Part shown: in pieces, positions 47,451 to 58,786 of the stretch
Layout of the letters: every line of letters begins with the position of its first letter
Numbering within the stretch: position 1 is the first letter of the stretch
Source: Thiomonas bhubaneswarensis
GTDB lineage: Bacteria; Pseudomonadota; Gammaproteobacteria; Burkholderiales; Burkholderiaceae_C
DNA: 64,000 nt
Direction: 5' to 3'
Assembly: GCF_001418255.1 (NCBI RefSeq)
Contig: NZ_LIPV01000002.1
Location: 248,001-312,000 of the forward strand
Made by a program: the position numbers and the translations under genes
The notes under the pieces: generated by a model
What the model was told of the DNA's origin: nothing
Databases searched by the model: none
What the model saw: only the letters and a program-made list of their open reading frames with translations

Positions 47451-47628
47451 AACCCAGATTGTCCATGAGGCGGCGCTTCGCGCCTGCATGGGCGCTGGCG
47501 GTCGGTTTGGGGCGTCTTTGCCCCCGTGCTTCGCGCCCGTAGCTTGGGCTATGGGCTTGGCGCCCGGGGCCAAATCCTTCCCCAATCCGCCTCGCCATCA
47601 TCCCATGCCCTCATGAACAATCTGGGTT
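47451..47628. repeat. Long imperfect palindrome, element C (related to copies A/B)
   Basis: About 178 bases with inverted ends AACCCAGATTGTCCATGAGG and CCTCATGAACAATCTGGGTT (one mismatch). Its central part TAGCTTGGGCTATGGG nearly matches TAGCTCGGGCTATGGG of copy A, and GCGTCTTTGCCCC resembles GCGTCTTTTTGCCCC there. It lies between the EamA gene and the icmF terminator. Confidence 0.8.
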
Positions 47629-47661
47629 AAAACAAAAAACCGCCGCGCGAGCGCGAGGCGG
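47629..47661 (-). terminator. Rho-independent terminator of icmF
   Basis: On the minus strand a CCGCC/GGCGG stem with an inner CGC pairing (47640-47661) is followed by a T-rich run (AAAACAAAAAA on the plus strand). It lies 29 bases past the icmF stop. Confidence 0.8.
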
Positions 47662-47689
47662 TAGCCCCGAAGATAGGGCCCAAACGGCT

Positions 47690-50600
47690 TCACATGCTGC
47701 GCCGATACTGGCCGCCCACCTCGAACAGTGCGTTGGTGATCTGCCCCAGGCTGCACACCCGCACCGCGTCCATCAGCACCTCGAACACATTGGCGTTGTC
47801 GATCACCGCCTGCTGCAGCCGCGCCAGCATGGCGGGTGCCTCGGCGGCATGGCGCTGATGAAACGCGGCCAGTCGCTGCAGCTGTGACTGCTTTTCCTCT
47901 TCGGTCGAGCGTGCCAGTTCGAGATGCGCAGGCGCGCTGTCGCCGTGGGGGTTGCGGAAGGTGTTGACCCCGATGATCGGCAGCTCGCCCGTGTGCTTGA
48001 GCATCTCGTAGTGCAGGCTTTCCTCCTGGATCTTGCCGCGCTGGTAGCCGGTTTCCATCGCCCCCAGCACCCCGCCACGCTCGGCAATGGCCTCGAATTC
48101 CTTGAGCACCGCTTCCTCGACCAGATCGGTCAGCTCTTCGATGATGAAGGCGCCCTGATTCGGGTTTTCGCACTTGGCCAGGCCCCACTCGCGGTTGATG
48201 ATGAGCTGGATGGCCATGGCGCGGCGCACGCTTTCCTCCGTGGGCGTGGTGATGGCCTCGTCATAGGCGTTGGTGTGCAGGCTGTTGCAGTTGTCGTAGA
48301 TGGCGATCAGCGCCTGCAGCGTGGTGCGGATGTCGTTGAACGCGATCTCCTGCGCATGCAGGCTGCGGCCGCTGGTCTGCACGTGGTACTTGAGCTTCTG
48401 GCTGCGCTCGTTCGCGCCGTACTTGTCGCGCATGGCCACGGCCCAGATGCGCCGCGCCACGCGGCCGAGCACGCTGTATTCCGGGTCCATGCCGTTGCTG
48501 AAAAAGAAGCTCAGGTTGGGCGCGAAGTCGTCAATGTGCATGCCGCGCGCAAGATAGGCCTCGACGAAGGTGAAGCCGTTGGATAGTGTGAACGCGAGCT
48601 GCGAGATCGGGTTCGCGCCGGCCTCGGCAATGTGATAGCCCGAGATCGACACCGAGTAGAAATTGCGCACCCGATGCTGCACGAAATACTGCTGGATGTC
48701 GCCCATGACCTTGAGCGAGAACTCGGTGGAAAAGATGCAGGTGTTCTGCCCCTGGTCTTCCTTGAGGATGTCGGCTTGCACCGTGCCGCGCACGTTTTCC
48801 AGCACCCATGCGCGGATTTTCTGCGACTCGTCGTCGCTGGGCTGGCGGCCGTTGTCGGCCTCGAACCTGGCCATCTGCTGGTCGATGGCGGTGTTGAGGA
48901 ACATCGCCAGGATGGTGGGCGCGGGGCCATTGATCGTCATGGACACGCTGGTGGCCGGGTCGCACAGGTCGAAGCCGTCGTACAGCGCCTTCAGGTCGTC
49001 GAGCGTGGCGATGCTCACGCCCGAGTTGCCGACCTTGCCGTAGATGTCGGGCCTGCGGTCGGGGTCGGCGCCGTAGAGCGTGACCGAATCGAACGCGGTG
49101 GACAGGCGCTTGGCTGGCATGCCCTCGCTCAGCAGCTTAAAGCGGCGGTTGGTGCGAAAGGCGTCGCCCTCGCCGGCGAACATGCGGGTGGGGTCTTCGT
49201 TTTCGCGTTTGAACGCGAACACCCCGGCGGTGTAGGGGAAGCTGCCGGGCACGTTGTCTCGCATCAGCCAGCGCAGCACCTCGCCGTGGTCTGCGTAATT
49301 GGGCAAGACCACCTTGCGGATCAGCGTGCCCGACAGCGTGGTGTGGGTGAGTGCGGTGCGGATTTCGTGGTCGCGGATCTTGACCACATATTCCTTGCCC
49401 GCATAGGCGCGCTGCATGTCGGGCCACTGCGCGAGCAGCTTGCGCGCGGCGGGCTGCATGCGCGCCTCGCGCTGCTCGGCCAGGTCGTTCACCGCGTCCA
49501 CCGCAGATCGCTTGTCGGGGTTGGCCGCTCGCAGCATGCGGCCACTTTCGCGCAAGTGCTGCGCCTCCCGCGCCAGCACCGACTGCGTCTGAACGTTGCG
49601 ATGGTAGGCACGCACGGTGTCGGCAATCTCGGCCAGGTAGCGGCTGCGAGCTGCGGGCACGATGGGCGTCTGGTGCGTGCTGTGCCGGGTCTCCACGTCG
49701 GGCAGGCGGCCGGCCTCGAGGGCCAGGCCATGCGTGGCCAGACGGGCCTTGATCGCCTGGTAGAGCGCGGTCACGCCGTCATCGTTGAAACGGGCGGCCA
49801 TGGTGCCGAAAACGGGCAGATCCTCGGGCCTGGTGGCCCAGGCTTCGCGGTTGCGCTGCAACTGCTTGGCCACGTCGCGCAGGGCGTCCATTGCGCCCTT
49901 GCGGTCGAACTTGTTGATGGCGACGAAGTCGGCGAAGTCGAGCATGTCGATTTTCTCCAACTGGCTGGCGGCGCCGAATTCGGGTGTCATGACGTAAAGC
50001 GTGGCGTCGGCATGCGGCACGATGGCCGCATCGCCCTGGCCGATGCCCGAGGTCTCGACCACGATGAGATCGAAGCCCGCCGCCTTGCACGCCGCGATCA
50101 CGTCCGGCAGGGCCTTGCTGATCTCGCTGCCGGCATCGCGCGTGGCCAGGCTGCGCATGAAGATATGGGCCCCCACGCTGGCAGCTTGCGCGTCTGCGCT
50201 GCCCCCCGAGGGGGCGAATCGCCCTTGGGGCGGCCCAGCGGGCGATCGACCTTGCCGTGCCCAGGGGCCGATGGCATTCATGCGGATGCGGTCGCCCAGC
50301 AGGGCGCCGCCGCTCTTGCGGCGCGAGGGGTCGATGCTGATCACGGCGATGCGCAGCGCGTCGTCCTGATCCAATCGGGCGCGGCGGATCAGTTCATCGA
50401 CCAGGCTGCTCTTGCCCGCGCCGCCGGTGCCGGTCACGCCCAGCACCACGCCGTGCGAGGCCTCCGCCTGCTGATGCAGGCTGCGCATAACCGCGGCGTC
50501 GATCTGGCCGCTCTCCAACTGAGTGATGAGTCGGGCCAGCAGCGGTGGGGAGGACGGCAGCGCTTGGAGGTCGTGCGCCTCGGGCAGCTTGGGCAGCGGT

Positions 50601-51052
50601 CGATCGGCGCGCCGGAGCATGTCGCCGATCATGCCTTGCAGCCCCAGCCGCTGGCCATCTTCCGGGCTGTAGATGCGGGCAACGCCGTAGTGCTGCAGCG
50701 CCTCGATCTCGTCGGCCACGATCACCCCGCCGCCGCCGCCGAAGACCTGTATGTGCCCGGCGCCCTGCTCACGCAGCCGGTCGATCATGTAGCGGAAAAA
50801 CTCGACATGGCCGCCCTGGTAGCTGGAAACGGCGATGGCGTGCGCGTCTTCCTGGATCGCCGCAGTGACGATCTCGTCCACCGAGCGGTTGTGCCCGAGG
50901 TGAATCACCTCCGCCCCCATGCTGATCAGAATGCGCCGCATGATGTTGATGGCGGCGTCGTGGCCGTCGAACAGCGAAGCCGCCGTGACAAAGCGCAGCC
51001 GCTGCTGCGGACGATAAGCGGCCAGCGCCTTGGCCTCGGACAGATCGGTCAT
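47690..51052 (-). CDS. icmF: Fused isobutyryl-CoA mutase IcmF
   Basis: Adenosylcobalamin-dependent acyl-CoA mutase fused to its G-protein chaperone, 1120 residues from ATG 51052, set by AAGGAG eight bases upstream. Order: B12-binding domain (about 20-145, lower-ligand His31 in [10 protein letters not shown]), MeaI-like GTPase (Walker [10 protein letters not shown] at about 208-216; NKFD), linker, and the substrate barrel ([30 protein letters not shown]). Members interconvert isobutyryl- and butyryl-CoA. The GTPase carries an apparent 35-residue insertion (about 262-296) encoded by a GC-rich repeat. A perfect palindrome lies 46 bases upstream of the start. Confidence 0.93.
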   Translation of the reverse strand: MTDLSEAKALAAYRPQQRLRFVTAASLFDGHDAAINIMRRILISMGAEVIHLGHNRSVDEIVTAAIQEDAHAIAVSSYQGGHVEFFRYMIDRLREQGAGHIQVFGGGGGVIVADEIEALQHYGVARIYSPEDGQRLGLQGMIGDMLRRADRPLPKLPEAHDLQALPSSPPLLARLITQLESGQIDAAVMRSLHQQAEASHGVVLGVTGTGGAGKSSLVDELIRRARLDQDDALRIAVISIDPSRRKSGGALLGDRIRMNAIGPWARQGRSPAGPPQGRFAPSGGSADAQAASVGAHIFMRSLATRDAGSEISKALPDVIAACKAAGFDLIVVETSGIGQGDAAIVPHADATLYVMTPEFGAASQLEKIDMLDFADFVAINKFDRKGAMDALRDVAKQLQRNREAWATRPEDLPVFGTMAARFNDDGVTALYQAIKARLATHGLALEAGRLPDVETRHSTHQTPIVPAARSRYLAEIADTVRAYHRNVQTQSVLAREAQHLRESGRMLRAANPDKRSAVDAVNDLAEQREARMQPAARKLLAQWPDMQRAYAGKEYVVKIRDHEIRTALTHTTLSGTLIRKVVLPNYADHGEVLRWLMRDNVPGSFPYTAGVFAFKRENEDPTRMFAGEGDAFRTNRRFKLLSEGMPAKRLSTAFDSVTLYGADPDRRPDIYGKVGNSGVSIATLDDLKALYDGFDLCDPATSVSMTINGPAPTILAMFLNTAIDQQMARFEADNGRQPSDDESQKIRAWVLENVRGTVQADILKEDQGQNTCIFSTEFSLKVMGDIQQYFVQHRVRNFYSVSISGYHIAEAGANPISQLAFTLSNGFTFVEAYLARGMHIDDFAPNLSFFFSNGMDPEYSVLGRVARRIWAVAMRDKYGANERSQKLKYHVQTSGRSLHAQEIAFNDIRTTLQALIAIYDNCNSLHTNAYDEAITTPTEESVRRAMAIQLIINREWGLAKCENPNQGAFIIEELTDLVEEAVLKEFEAIAERGGVLGAMETGYQRGKIQEESLHYEMLKHTGELPIIGVNTFRNPHGDSAPAHLELARSTEEEKQSQLQRLAAFHQRHAAEAPAMLARLQQAVIDNANVFEVLMDAVRVCSLGQITNALFEVGGQYRRSM
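50165..50269. repeat. GC-rich palindromic repeat inserted in frame in icmF
   Basis: This block carries GCCCCCC-GAG-GGGGGC and TCGCCC...GGGCGA inverted segments and, on the plus strand, GCTTGCGCGTCTGCGC. It encodes an Arg/Gly/Pro/Ser/Ala-rich stretch between RMNAI and IFMRSLATR, where IcmF proteins usually pass with few residues. It resembles the intergenic palindromic repeats common in Comamonadaceae genomes (memory-based). Confidence 0.6.
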
Positions 51053-51097
51053 CGCAGTCTCCTTCGGTGCGGCGTGCATGGCGCCGCGAGTGGTTTG

Positions 51098-51115
51098 ATT
51101 GACGTTTACGTCAAT
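51098..51115. promoter_or_regulatory. Perfect palindrome upstream of icmF, candidate operator
   Basis: ATTGACG-TTTA-CGTCAAT, 18 bases, 46 bases before the icmF start. The ACGT-containing core resembles sites of MerR-type (LiuR-like) regulators of acyl-CoA catabolism, but no such regulator gene is in the window. Confidence 0.5.
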
Positions 51116-51292
51116 TCAGACTGTAGCCGATTCGATGGTCCGCCGCAGCCAAGATTGCACCCGGCCCGGGGCTGGCGACTCCGACAAAACCCTAAGTCAG
51201 CTTTCATTTTCGAACCCTACACTTTCTCGAGACTGGCGCGTTCTGACCCTGGCGTCTGATCTCCAGGACAGACTACTTACAAGGAGACCCTC

Positions 51293-51802
51293 ATGCGCAG
51301 ACTCTTTTTCCTTGCACCGGACGTGTCCAGTGCGCACGCTCTGGTGGACAGTCTTCTGCTCGCCCGCATTACGGACAAGCACATCCATGTCCTGGCCCGC
51401 GAGGGCACGCCGCTGGGGGATCTGCCCGAGGCTGGGGTGGCGCAGCGCTCCGACCTCATTCCCGCGCTGGAGCGAGGCGCGGCCGCCGGGGGCGCCACTG
51501 GGCTGGTCGCGGGTCTGGTGGCCATCGCCTTGCCCGGCATGGCCATCATTCCGGCGGGCGGCATCGTCATTGCCCTGGCCGCAGCGGGCGCTCTCGTAGG
51601 CAGTTGGGCCAGCAGTCTGGTGGGCGTGAGCGTGAGCAGCTCCCGGCTGGAGCGGTTCAAGGAAGCCATCGCCTCCGGGCAGGTGCTGGTGATGGCCGAC
51701 GTGGCGCACGAGCAGGTGCAGGGCATTCTCGACCGCATGAAGGAATGCTGCCCGAACGTGGCCTCCGAGGGCATGGATACCGACATCCCGGCGTTTCCCT
51801 GA
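51293..51802 (+). CDS. DUF1269-like membrane protein
   Basis: 169 residues with a soluble N-terminal alpha/beta part (RRLFFLAPDVSSAHALVDSLL), a Gly/Ala-rich hydrophobic double segment (about 63-105) and a C-terminal soluble part. The layout matches DUF1269 or general-stress-protein-like membrane proteins. AAGGAG lies seven bases upstream of the start. Function unknown. Divergent from icmF. Confidence 0.7.
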   Translation: MRRLFFLAPDVSSAHALVDSLLLARITDKHIHVLAREGTPLGDLPEAGVAQRSDLIPALERGAAAGGATGLVAGLVAIALPGMAIIPAGGIVIALAAAGALVGSWASSLVGVSVSSSRLERFKEAIASGQVLVMADVAHEQVQGILDRMKECCPNVASEGMDTDIPAFP

Positions 51803-51827
51803 GCGCCTTTGAGCGCCGCTTAGCCCT

Positions 51828-52721
51828 TCAGGCGCCGAGCAGGTCCTTGGCCACGCGCGTGATCTGGGCGACGCCCGGGTGAGTGATGCGCCGTTCCACC
51901 GAGATAGCGTAGAACTCCTGGTGCATGTCTTCGCAGTGACCGAGCAGCGTCACGCCGAGTTCGCGCGCGATGTCGTCCTGCAGCACGCTGGGCGCAGCGA
52001 ACGCGCCACTTCCCTCGCGACCGAAGGCCGTCATGAGCGCGCCGTCCTCAAACTCGCCGGCGATGCGCGCGGCGATCTTGTTCTGCCCCAGCCACTGATC
52101 GATCTGCGCACGCACCGCCGAGTTGGTAGCTGGCAGCAGCAGAGGAAGTTCGGCCAGACAGTGCGGGAAGGGCTGCGTGGCGCTTTGCAGCAGCGCCGGG
52201 CTGGCATAAAAGCTCAGCGTGGTGCGGCCCAGGCGGTGATTGAACGCCCGCACATTCACATGCGCGGGCAGCGGGGCGTCGGCGATGACCAGGTCGAGCC
52301 GGTGCACCGCAAGATCGGCCAGCAGGTCATCCATCTCGCCTTCCTCGCACACCAGACGCGGTGATTCGCCGCCATGCAGCGCGGGTTCGATCAGGCGGTA
52401 GGCGATGGCCTTGGGTACCGCATCCGTCACCCCGATGCGCAGGGGCGCCGAAGGCCTGGCGGGCTGATCTTGCTTGAGCGCAGCTTCCATTTCGGCCCCC
52501 AGGGTGAAGATTTCCTCGGCGTAGCGCAGCGCCAACTGACCGGCCTCGGTGAGTTCGACATGGCGCCCATTCTTGCGCAGAAGGCGCTTGCCCAGATGGT
52601 CTTCCAGCAGCTTGATCTGGCCGCTGAGCGTTTGCGGGGTGATGTGCAGCTGCTTGCCCGCCCGGACGATGCCTCCCGTCTTTGCCGTGACCCAGAAGTA
52701 ATGCAGATGCTTGAAATTCAT
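51828..52721 (-). CDS. nhaR: LysR-type regulator NhaR
   Basis: 297 residues. N-terminal winged HTH with the NhaR-specific wording FKHLHYFWVTAKTGGIVRAGKQLHITPQTLSGQIKLLEDHLG, then an effector-binding domain. NhaR activates Na+/H+ antiporter genes in enterobacteria; no nhaA is in this window. Divergent from the BI-1 gene with about 120 AT-rich bases between. Confidence 0.92.
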   Translation of the reverse strand: MNFKHLHYFWVTAKTGGIVRAGKQLHITPQTLSGQIKLLEDHLGKRLLRKNGRHVELTEAGQLALRYAEEIFTLGAEMEAALKQDQPARPSAPLRIGVTDAVPKAIAYRLIEPALHGGESPRLVCEEGEMDDLLADLAVHRLDLVIADAPLPAHVNVRAFNHRLGRTTLSFYASPALLQSATQPFPHCLAELPLLLPATNSAVRAQIDQWLGQNKIAARIAGEFEDGALMTAFGREGSGAFAAPSVLQDDIARELGVTLLGHCEDMHQEFYAISVERRITHPGVAQITRVAKDLLGA

Positions 52722-52839
52722 GGCATGGCCCTTCCGATCATGCGAAAAAATCGAAATGAAAAAATCAAAAATACGAATTTACGCGAAGTGAGGATGGCTC
52801 TAGAGTTCGTGCTGTTTTCCTCTTTCATCGGAGTTCGAC

Positions 52840-53529
52840 ATGAACGAAAGCAATGCCTGGGGCAAGAGTGCCATGGTGTATTCCACCGGCACGGCTGCCG
52901 ATTCCATTCCTGCGCACCGCGTGCTGCGCAATACCTACGCCCTGCTGGCGCTGACGCTGACCTTCAGCGCGGCGGTGGCCGCGGCGAGCGCCGCGCTCAA
53001 GCTGCCGCATCCCGGCATCATCCTCACGCTGGTGGGCTATTTCGGCCTGCTGTTCGCCACCTACAAGTTGAGCAACAGCGCCTGGGGTCTCGGCGCGGTG
53101 TTCGCGCTCACCGGCTTCATGGGCTACACGCTCGGCCCCATCGTCAACCACTATCTGGCGATGCAGGGCGGAAGCGAGATCGTGGCCATGGCCTTCGGTG
53201 GCACGGCGCTGATCTTCTTCGGTCTCTCGGCCTGGGTGCTGACCAGCAAGCGCGACTTCAGCTTCATGGGCGGGTTTCTGTTTGCCGGCATGATCGTCGC
53301 GCTGCTGGCGGGGCTGGCTGCGGTGTTCTTCCAGATGCCCGCGCTGTCGCTGACAGTGTCGGCCGCGGTGGTGCTGCTGATGTCGGGCATGATTCTGTTC
53401 GAGACCAGCCGCATCGTGAACGGTGGCGAGACCAACTACATCCTCGCCACAGTGAGCCTGTTCGTGAGTATCTTCAACCTGTTCACCAGCCTACTGCAAC
53501 TGCTCGGCTTCATGGGCAGTGACGAGTAA
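52840..53529 (+). CDS. Bax inhibitor-1/YccA family membrane protein
   Basis: 229 residues with seven predicted helices. NTYALLALTLTFSAAVAA and the C-terminal IFNLFTSLLQLLGFMG with the helix-6 SRIVNGGETNYILATVSLFVSIFN motif mark the BI-1/YccA (FtsH-modulator) family. Followed by a zinc-ribbon gene. Confidence 0.94.
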   Translation: MNESNAWGKSAMVYSTGTAADSIPAHRVLRNTYALLALTLTFSAAVAAASAALKLPHPGIILTLVGYFGLLFATYKLSNSAWGLGAVFALTGFMGYTLGPIVNHYLAMQGGSEIVAMAFGGTALIFFGLSAWVLTSKRDFSFMGGFLFAGMIVALLAGLAAVFFQMPALSLTVSAAVVLLMSGMILFETSRIVNGGETNYILATVSLFVSIFNLFTSLLQLLGFMGSDE

Positions 53530-53556
53530 GTCTGGCGAACTGCAAGGAGGTTTCGT

Positions 53557-53880
53557 ATGCAATGTCCGCACTGCCCAGGCACGACGCTGGTGATGGCCGA
53601 GCGTCACGGCATCGAGATCGACTACTGCCCGAAGTGCCGCGGCGTCTGGCTCGATCGCGGCGAGCTCGACAAGATCATCGAGCGGGCCGCGGCAGCCGAG
53701 GGCCAGCCGGTTTCAGCCAACCCCGGCCATGCCTCGGCCCCCATGCCTCAGAGGCCGATGCCGCGTCAACCGGATTTTCAGGACAGCGATTTTCGCCAGC
53801 CGCACCACGACCCACGCTACGGCCAGCAGCCCTACCGCAAGCGCAAGTCGCTGCTGTCCGACCTGTTCGATTTCGATTGA
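53557..53880 (+). CDS. TFIIB-type zinc-ribbon (zf-TFIIB) protein
   Basis: 107 residues. One ribbon: MQCPHCPGTTLVMAE and IDYCPKCRGVWLDRGELDKI give the CxxC pairs, followed by a Pro/Gln-rich, charged tail. AAGGAGG precedes the ATG. Function unknown. Confidence 0.88.
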   Translation: MQCPHCPGTTLVMAERHGIEIDYCPKCRGVWLDRGELDKIIERAAAAEGQPVSANPGHASAPMPQRPMPRQPDFQDSDFRQPHHDPRYGQQPYRKRKSLLSDLFDFD

Positions 53881-53909
53881 CACACTGCGCTCCTTCCGTG
53901 TCATTCCTT

Positions 53910-53931
53910 CGGGGCTTCGGCCCCGTTTTTT
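53910..53931 (+). terminator. Rho-independent terminator after the zinc-ribbon gene
   Basis: CGGGGC (53910-53915) and GCCCCG (53920-53925) around a TTCG tetraloop, followed by six Ts. Confidence 0.9.
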
Positions 53932-53949
53932 ACATCCTGCTTCCGCATC

Positions 53950-54910
53950 ATGGACTTTCTGCACGCTTCCTTTCTGGGCTATGCGATCTGGCTCTGGCTG
54001 GTTTTCGCCGGCGTGGTCTTCACGCTTCTGGCGCTCGATCTCGGGGTCTTGCACCGCGACGGCGGCGAAATCGGTGTGACCGAGAGCCTGTGGCTGTCGG
54101 CGGGCTATATCGCGGTTGCCGTGGTGTTCGGCGGATGGCTGTGGTGGCAGGTGGGGCCGCAGCAGGGCATGGACTATTTCACCGCCTACGCGGTGGAAAA
54201 AAGCCTGTCGCTGGACAACGTGTTCGTGATCTCGCTGGTGTTCGCCGCCTTCGCCGTGCCCAGGCAGTACCAGCACCGGGTGCTGTTCTGGGGCATTCTG
54301 GGGGTGATCGTGCTGCGTGCCCTGCTGATCGGCGCCGGTGCCACGCTGGTGCAGCAGTTTCACTGGATTCTCTACCTGTTCGCGGCCTTCCTGATCTACA
54401 CCGGCATCAAGATGCTGTGGGCCGCCGACCATGCGCCCGACCCGATGCGCAACCCGGTGCTGCGTCTGATCCGGCGTGTGGTTCCGGTGACGGACCGGCT
54501 GCACGGCAACGCGTTCTGGGTGAAGCAGTCCGACGCCAGCGGCCGCATGCGCCGCCTTGCTACGCCGCTGTTCATGGCGCTGGTGGCGGTGGAACTGGCC
54601 GACCTGGTGTTTGCGGTGGACAGCGTGCCCGCGGTGTTCGCCGTCACTGCCGACCCGTTCGTGGTCTACACGAGCAATATCTTCGCCATTCTGGGCCTGC
54701 GTGCGCTGTACTTCGCTCTGGCGGCCATCCTGCACCGTTTCGCCTACCTGAAGTACGCGCTGGCGCTGGTGCTGGTGTTCATCGGCGGCAAGATCATCGC
54801 CGCCGAGCTGATCGGCAAGGTTCCTTCTGCCGTCAGCCTGGCGGTGACCTTCGGGCTGCTGGCGGCGGGCGTGCTGTTCTCGCTGTGGAAGACACGCGGC
54901 GCGGCGCAGG

Positions 54911-54930
<20 letters not shown>
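53950..54930 (+). CDS. TerC-family membrane protein (Alx-like)
   Basis: Polytopic membrane protein, 326 residues. [18 protein letters not shown] and [20 protein letters not shown] are the paired acidic TerC motifs; the order resembles Alx, implicated in manganese or pH homeostasis. No Mn riboswitch (yybP-ykoY) could be seen in the short upstream region. Converges on recQ with a 20-base overlap. Confidence 0.92.
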
Positions 54931-56755
<1,825 letters not shown>

Positions 56756-56786
56756 GGCGCTATTGTCGCAGCGCCACGGTGCTGAT

Positions 56787-57707
56787 TTATCGGCGCATCA
56801 GCGTCGATTTGCCGAACAGGCTCTCGATCAGATCGACCGCGACTTCGGCGGTGCGGTTGCGCACGTCGAAGGCCGGATTGAGTTCGACCACATCGAGCGA
56901 AGCCAGCAACCCGGTGTCGGCGATCATTTCCATGCACAACTGCGCTTCGCGGTAGGTCGGGCCGCCGCGCACCGTGGTGCCCACGCCGGGGGCGATGTCG
57001 GGATCGAGAAAATCGACGTCGAAGCTCACATGCAGGTGGGTGTCGGCATCGAGCCCGGCCAGCGCCTGGTTCATCGCCTCGCGCATGCCGTATTCGTCGA
57101 TGAAGCGCATGTCGAAGACTTCCAGCCCGGCGGCGTGCACCAGGCGCTTTTCCTCGGCGTCGACGCTGCGGATGCCGATCTGCCGGATGCAGTCCGCCTG
57201 CAGCTGGGGTGCGGGGCCGCCCAGCGCGGTCAATGCCTGTGGGCCGTTGCCGTAGAGACAGGCCACGGGCATGCCGTGAATATTGCCGGTGGGCGTGACG
57301 GTATGGGTGTTGAAATCGGCATGCGCGTCGAGCCACAGCACGCGCAGCTTGCGGCTCTTGGCGCGGCAATGTTGCGCCACCGCGCTGAGCGAGCCGATGG
57401 CCAGACAATGATCACCACCCAGCAGCAAGGGCAGGGCATCGGCACGCAGAGCCTCGCTCACGGCCCGATGCACCGCGGTGTTCCAGGCGATGACCTCGGG
57501 CAGGTGACGATAGCCTGCCACCGGGGGCTGCCACGGATTGTGCGGGCCGACCAGGTTGCCGGTGTCGTGCACCGTGAGGCCCTGGCCGCGCAGGGCGCGG
57601 TCGATGCCGGCCACACGCATCGCCTCGGGCCCCATGGAGGCCCCACGATCACCCGCGCCGATGTCCGTGGGCGCGCCGATGAGGTGGACGAGGTTTGGTG
57701 CGTTCAT
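56787..57707 (-). CDS. rocF: Arginase
   Basis: Mn-dependent ureohydrolase, arginine to ornithine and urea, 306 residues. Mn ligands: His100 (GGDHCLAIG), Asp127, His129, Asp131 (LDAHADFNT), and the [17 protein letters not shown] motif. It overlaps the downstream LOG-like gene by four bases. Typical arginase length favours arginase over agmatinase. Confidence 0.95.
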   Translation of the reverse strand: MNAPNLVHLIGAPTDIGAGDRGASMGPEAMRVAGIDRALRGQGLTVHDTGNLVGPHNPWQPPVAGYRHLPEVIAWNTAVHRAVSEALRADALPLLLGGDHCLAIGSLSAVAQHCRAKSRKLRVLWLDAHADFNTHTVTPTGNIHGMPVACLYGNGPQALTALGGPAPQLQADCIRQIGIRSVDAEEKRLVHAAGLEVFDMRFIDEYGMREAMNQALAGLDADTHLHVSFDVDFLDPDIAPGVGTTVRGGPTYREAQLCMEMIADTGLLASLDVVELNPAFDVRNRTAEVAVDLIESLFGKSTLMRR

Positions 57708-58627
57708 TCAGACTCTGCAGCTTCAGTGTCTTCCTTGGCTGCTTCCAGCTCGAACGCCTGCGACAGCACGTCCCAGGCCTGCTCGGCGGTCTCGACGAAG
57801 TGAAACAGATGCACGTCTTCCGGCGAGATCATGCCGGTTTCCACCAGGAAGTCGAAGTTGATCAGCTTGCGCCAGAACGACTCGCCGAACAGCAGGATGG
57901 GGCGGCGGCGCACCTTGCTCGCCTGGGTGAGGGTGAGTACCTCGAACAGTTCGTCGAGCGTGCCGAAGCCGCCGGGGAAGCACACCAGCGCCACCGAGCG
58001 CATGAGGAAATGCATCTTGCGCAGCGCGAAATAGTGGAACTGGAAGCACAGCTCCGGCGTGATGTAAGGGTTGGGGTGCTGCTCGTGCTGCAGCACGATG
58101 TTCAGGCCCACGCTCTTGCCGTTGGCTTCGGCCGCGCCGCGGTTGCCCGCTTCCATGATGCCGGGGCCACCGCCGGTGACGACCACCAGCGGCGCATCGG
58201 CTTCGCAGGTGGCGCGGGTGACGATGGTGGCGAAGCGTCGCGCCTCCTCGTAGTAGTGCGACATCTCGACCTGCATGCGGGCGCGGGTGACCGCCAACGC
58301 GTCGCCCTTGGCGATTGCCTGGGCCAGACGCTGCTGCGCCGCGTCGCGCGGCAGGATGCGGGCGCTGCCGAAGATGACGATGGTCGATTCGATGCCGTGC
58401 TCGGTCTGGATCAGCTCGGGCTTGAGCAGTTCGAGCTGCATGCGCACTGCGCGCATCTCTTCGCGCAGGATGAACTCGGTATCGGTGAACGCCAGCTTGT
58501 AGCTGCTGCCCGGCTGGTCGTATGGCGAGGGCTCGACGGCGACGATGGCAGCATCTTCTCCCGCGCTGGGAAAGTTGCGTTCGGTGAGATGGCTGCGCCG
58601 GTGGCGCAAGAGGCGTTGCTTGTTCAT
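57704..58627 (-). CDS. TIGR00730/LOG-family protein
   Basis: 307 residues from ATG 58627. VVTGGGPGIMEAGNRGA and CFPGGFGTLDELFEVLTL are the LOG (cytokinin riboside 5'-monophosphate phosphoribohydrolase-like) motifs. Longer than the usual about 190 residues, with an N-terminal extension and a C-terminal acidic tail. Activity on nucleotide monophosphates is inferred. Overlaps arginase (ATGA). Confidence 0.9.
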   Translation of the reverse strand: MNKQRLLRHRRSHLTERNFPSAGEDAAIVAVEPSPYDQPGSSYKLAFTDTEFILREEMRAVRMQLELLKPELIQTEHGIESTIVIFGSARILPRDAAQQRLAQAIAKGDALAVTRARMQVEMSHYYEEARRFATIVTRATCEADAPLVVVTGGGPGIMEAGNRGAAEANGKSVGLNIVLQHEQHPNPYITPELCFQFHYFALRKMHFLMRSVALVCFPGGFGTLDELFEVLTLTQASKVRRRPILLFGESFWRKLINFDFLVETGMISPEDVHLFHFVETAEQAWDVLSQAFELEAAKEDTEAAESE

Positions 58628-58786
58628 GGGGAAAGGATAGCGAATCGCCGCAGACGAGCTAGCAGGTAGGGGCAGCATCGGCAATGAGATGTTTCGCAGG
58701 GCCGTGACCGTTACGTTTTCAAACGGCATTGCGCCGAGCATCGGCCTAAAAAGTGGAGCATCAACCATGAAAAAAAGGAGACAGCC

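Noticed and set aside
45588-47585. A 665-residue frame running through the EamA gene into the pseudouridine synthase
   Set aside because: Only the last 298 residues are a real protein; the rest is an off-frame reading of EamA and of palindromic element C.
48632-51259. An 875-residue plus-strand open frame opposite icmF
   Set aside because: His/Gly/Arg-rich composition without motifs; antisense to the intact IcmF.
53880-53950. yybP-ykoY manganese riboswitch before the TerC/Alx gene
   Set aside because: The gap is 70 bases and is occupied by an ordinary terminator; no space or motif for it.
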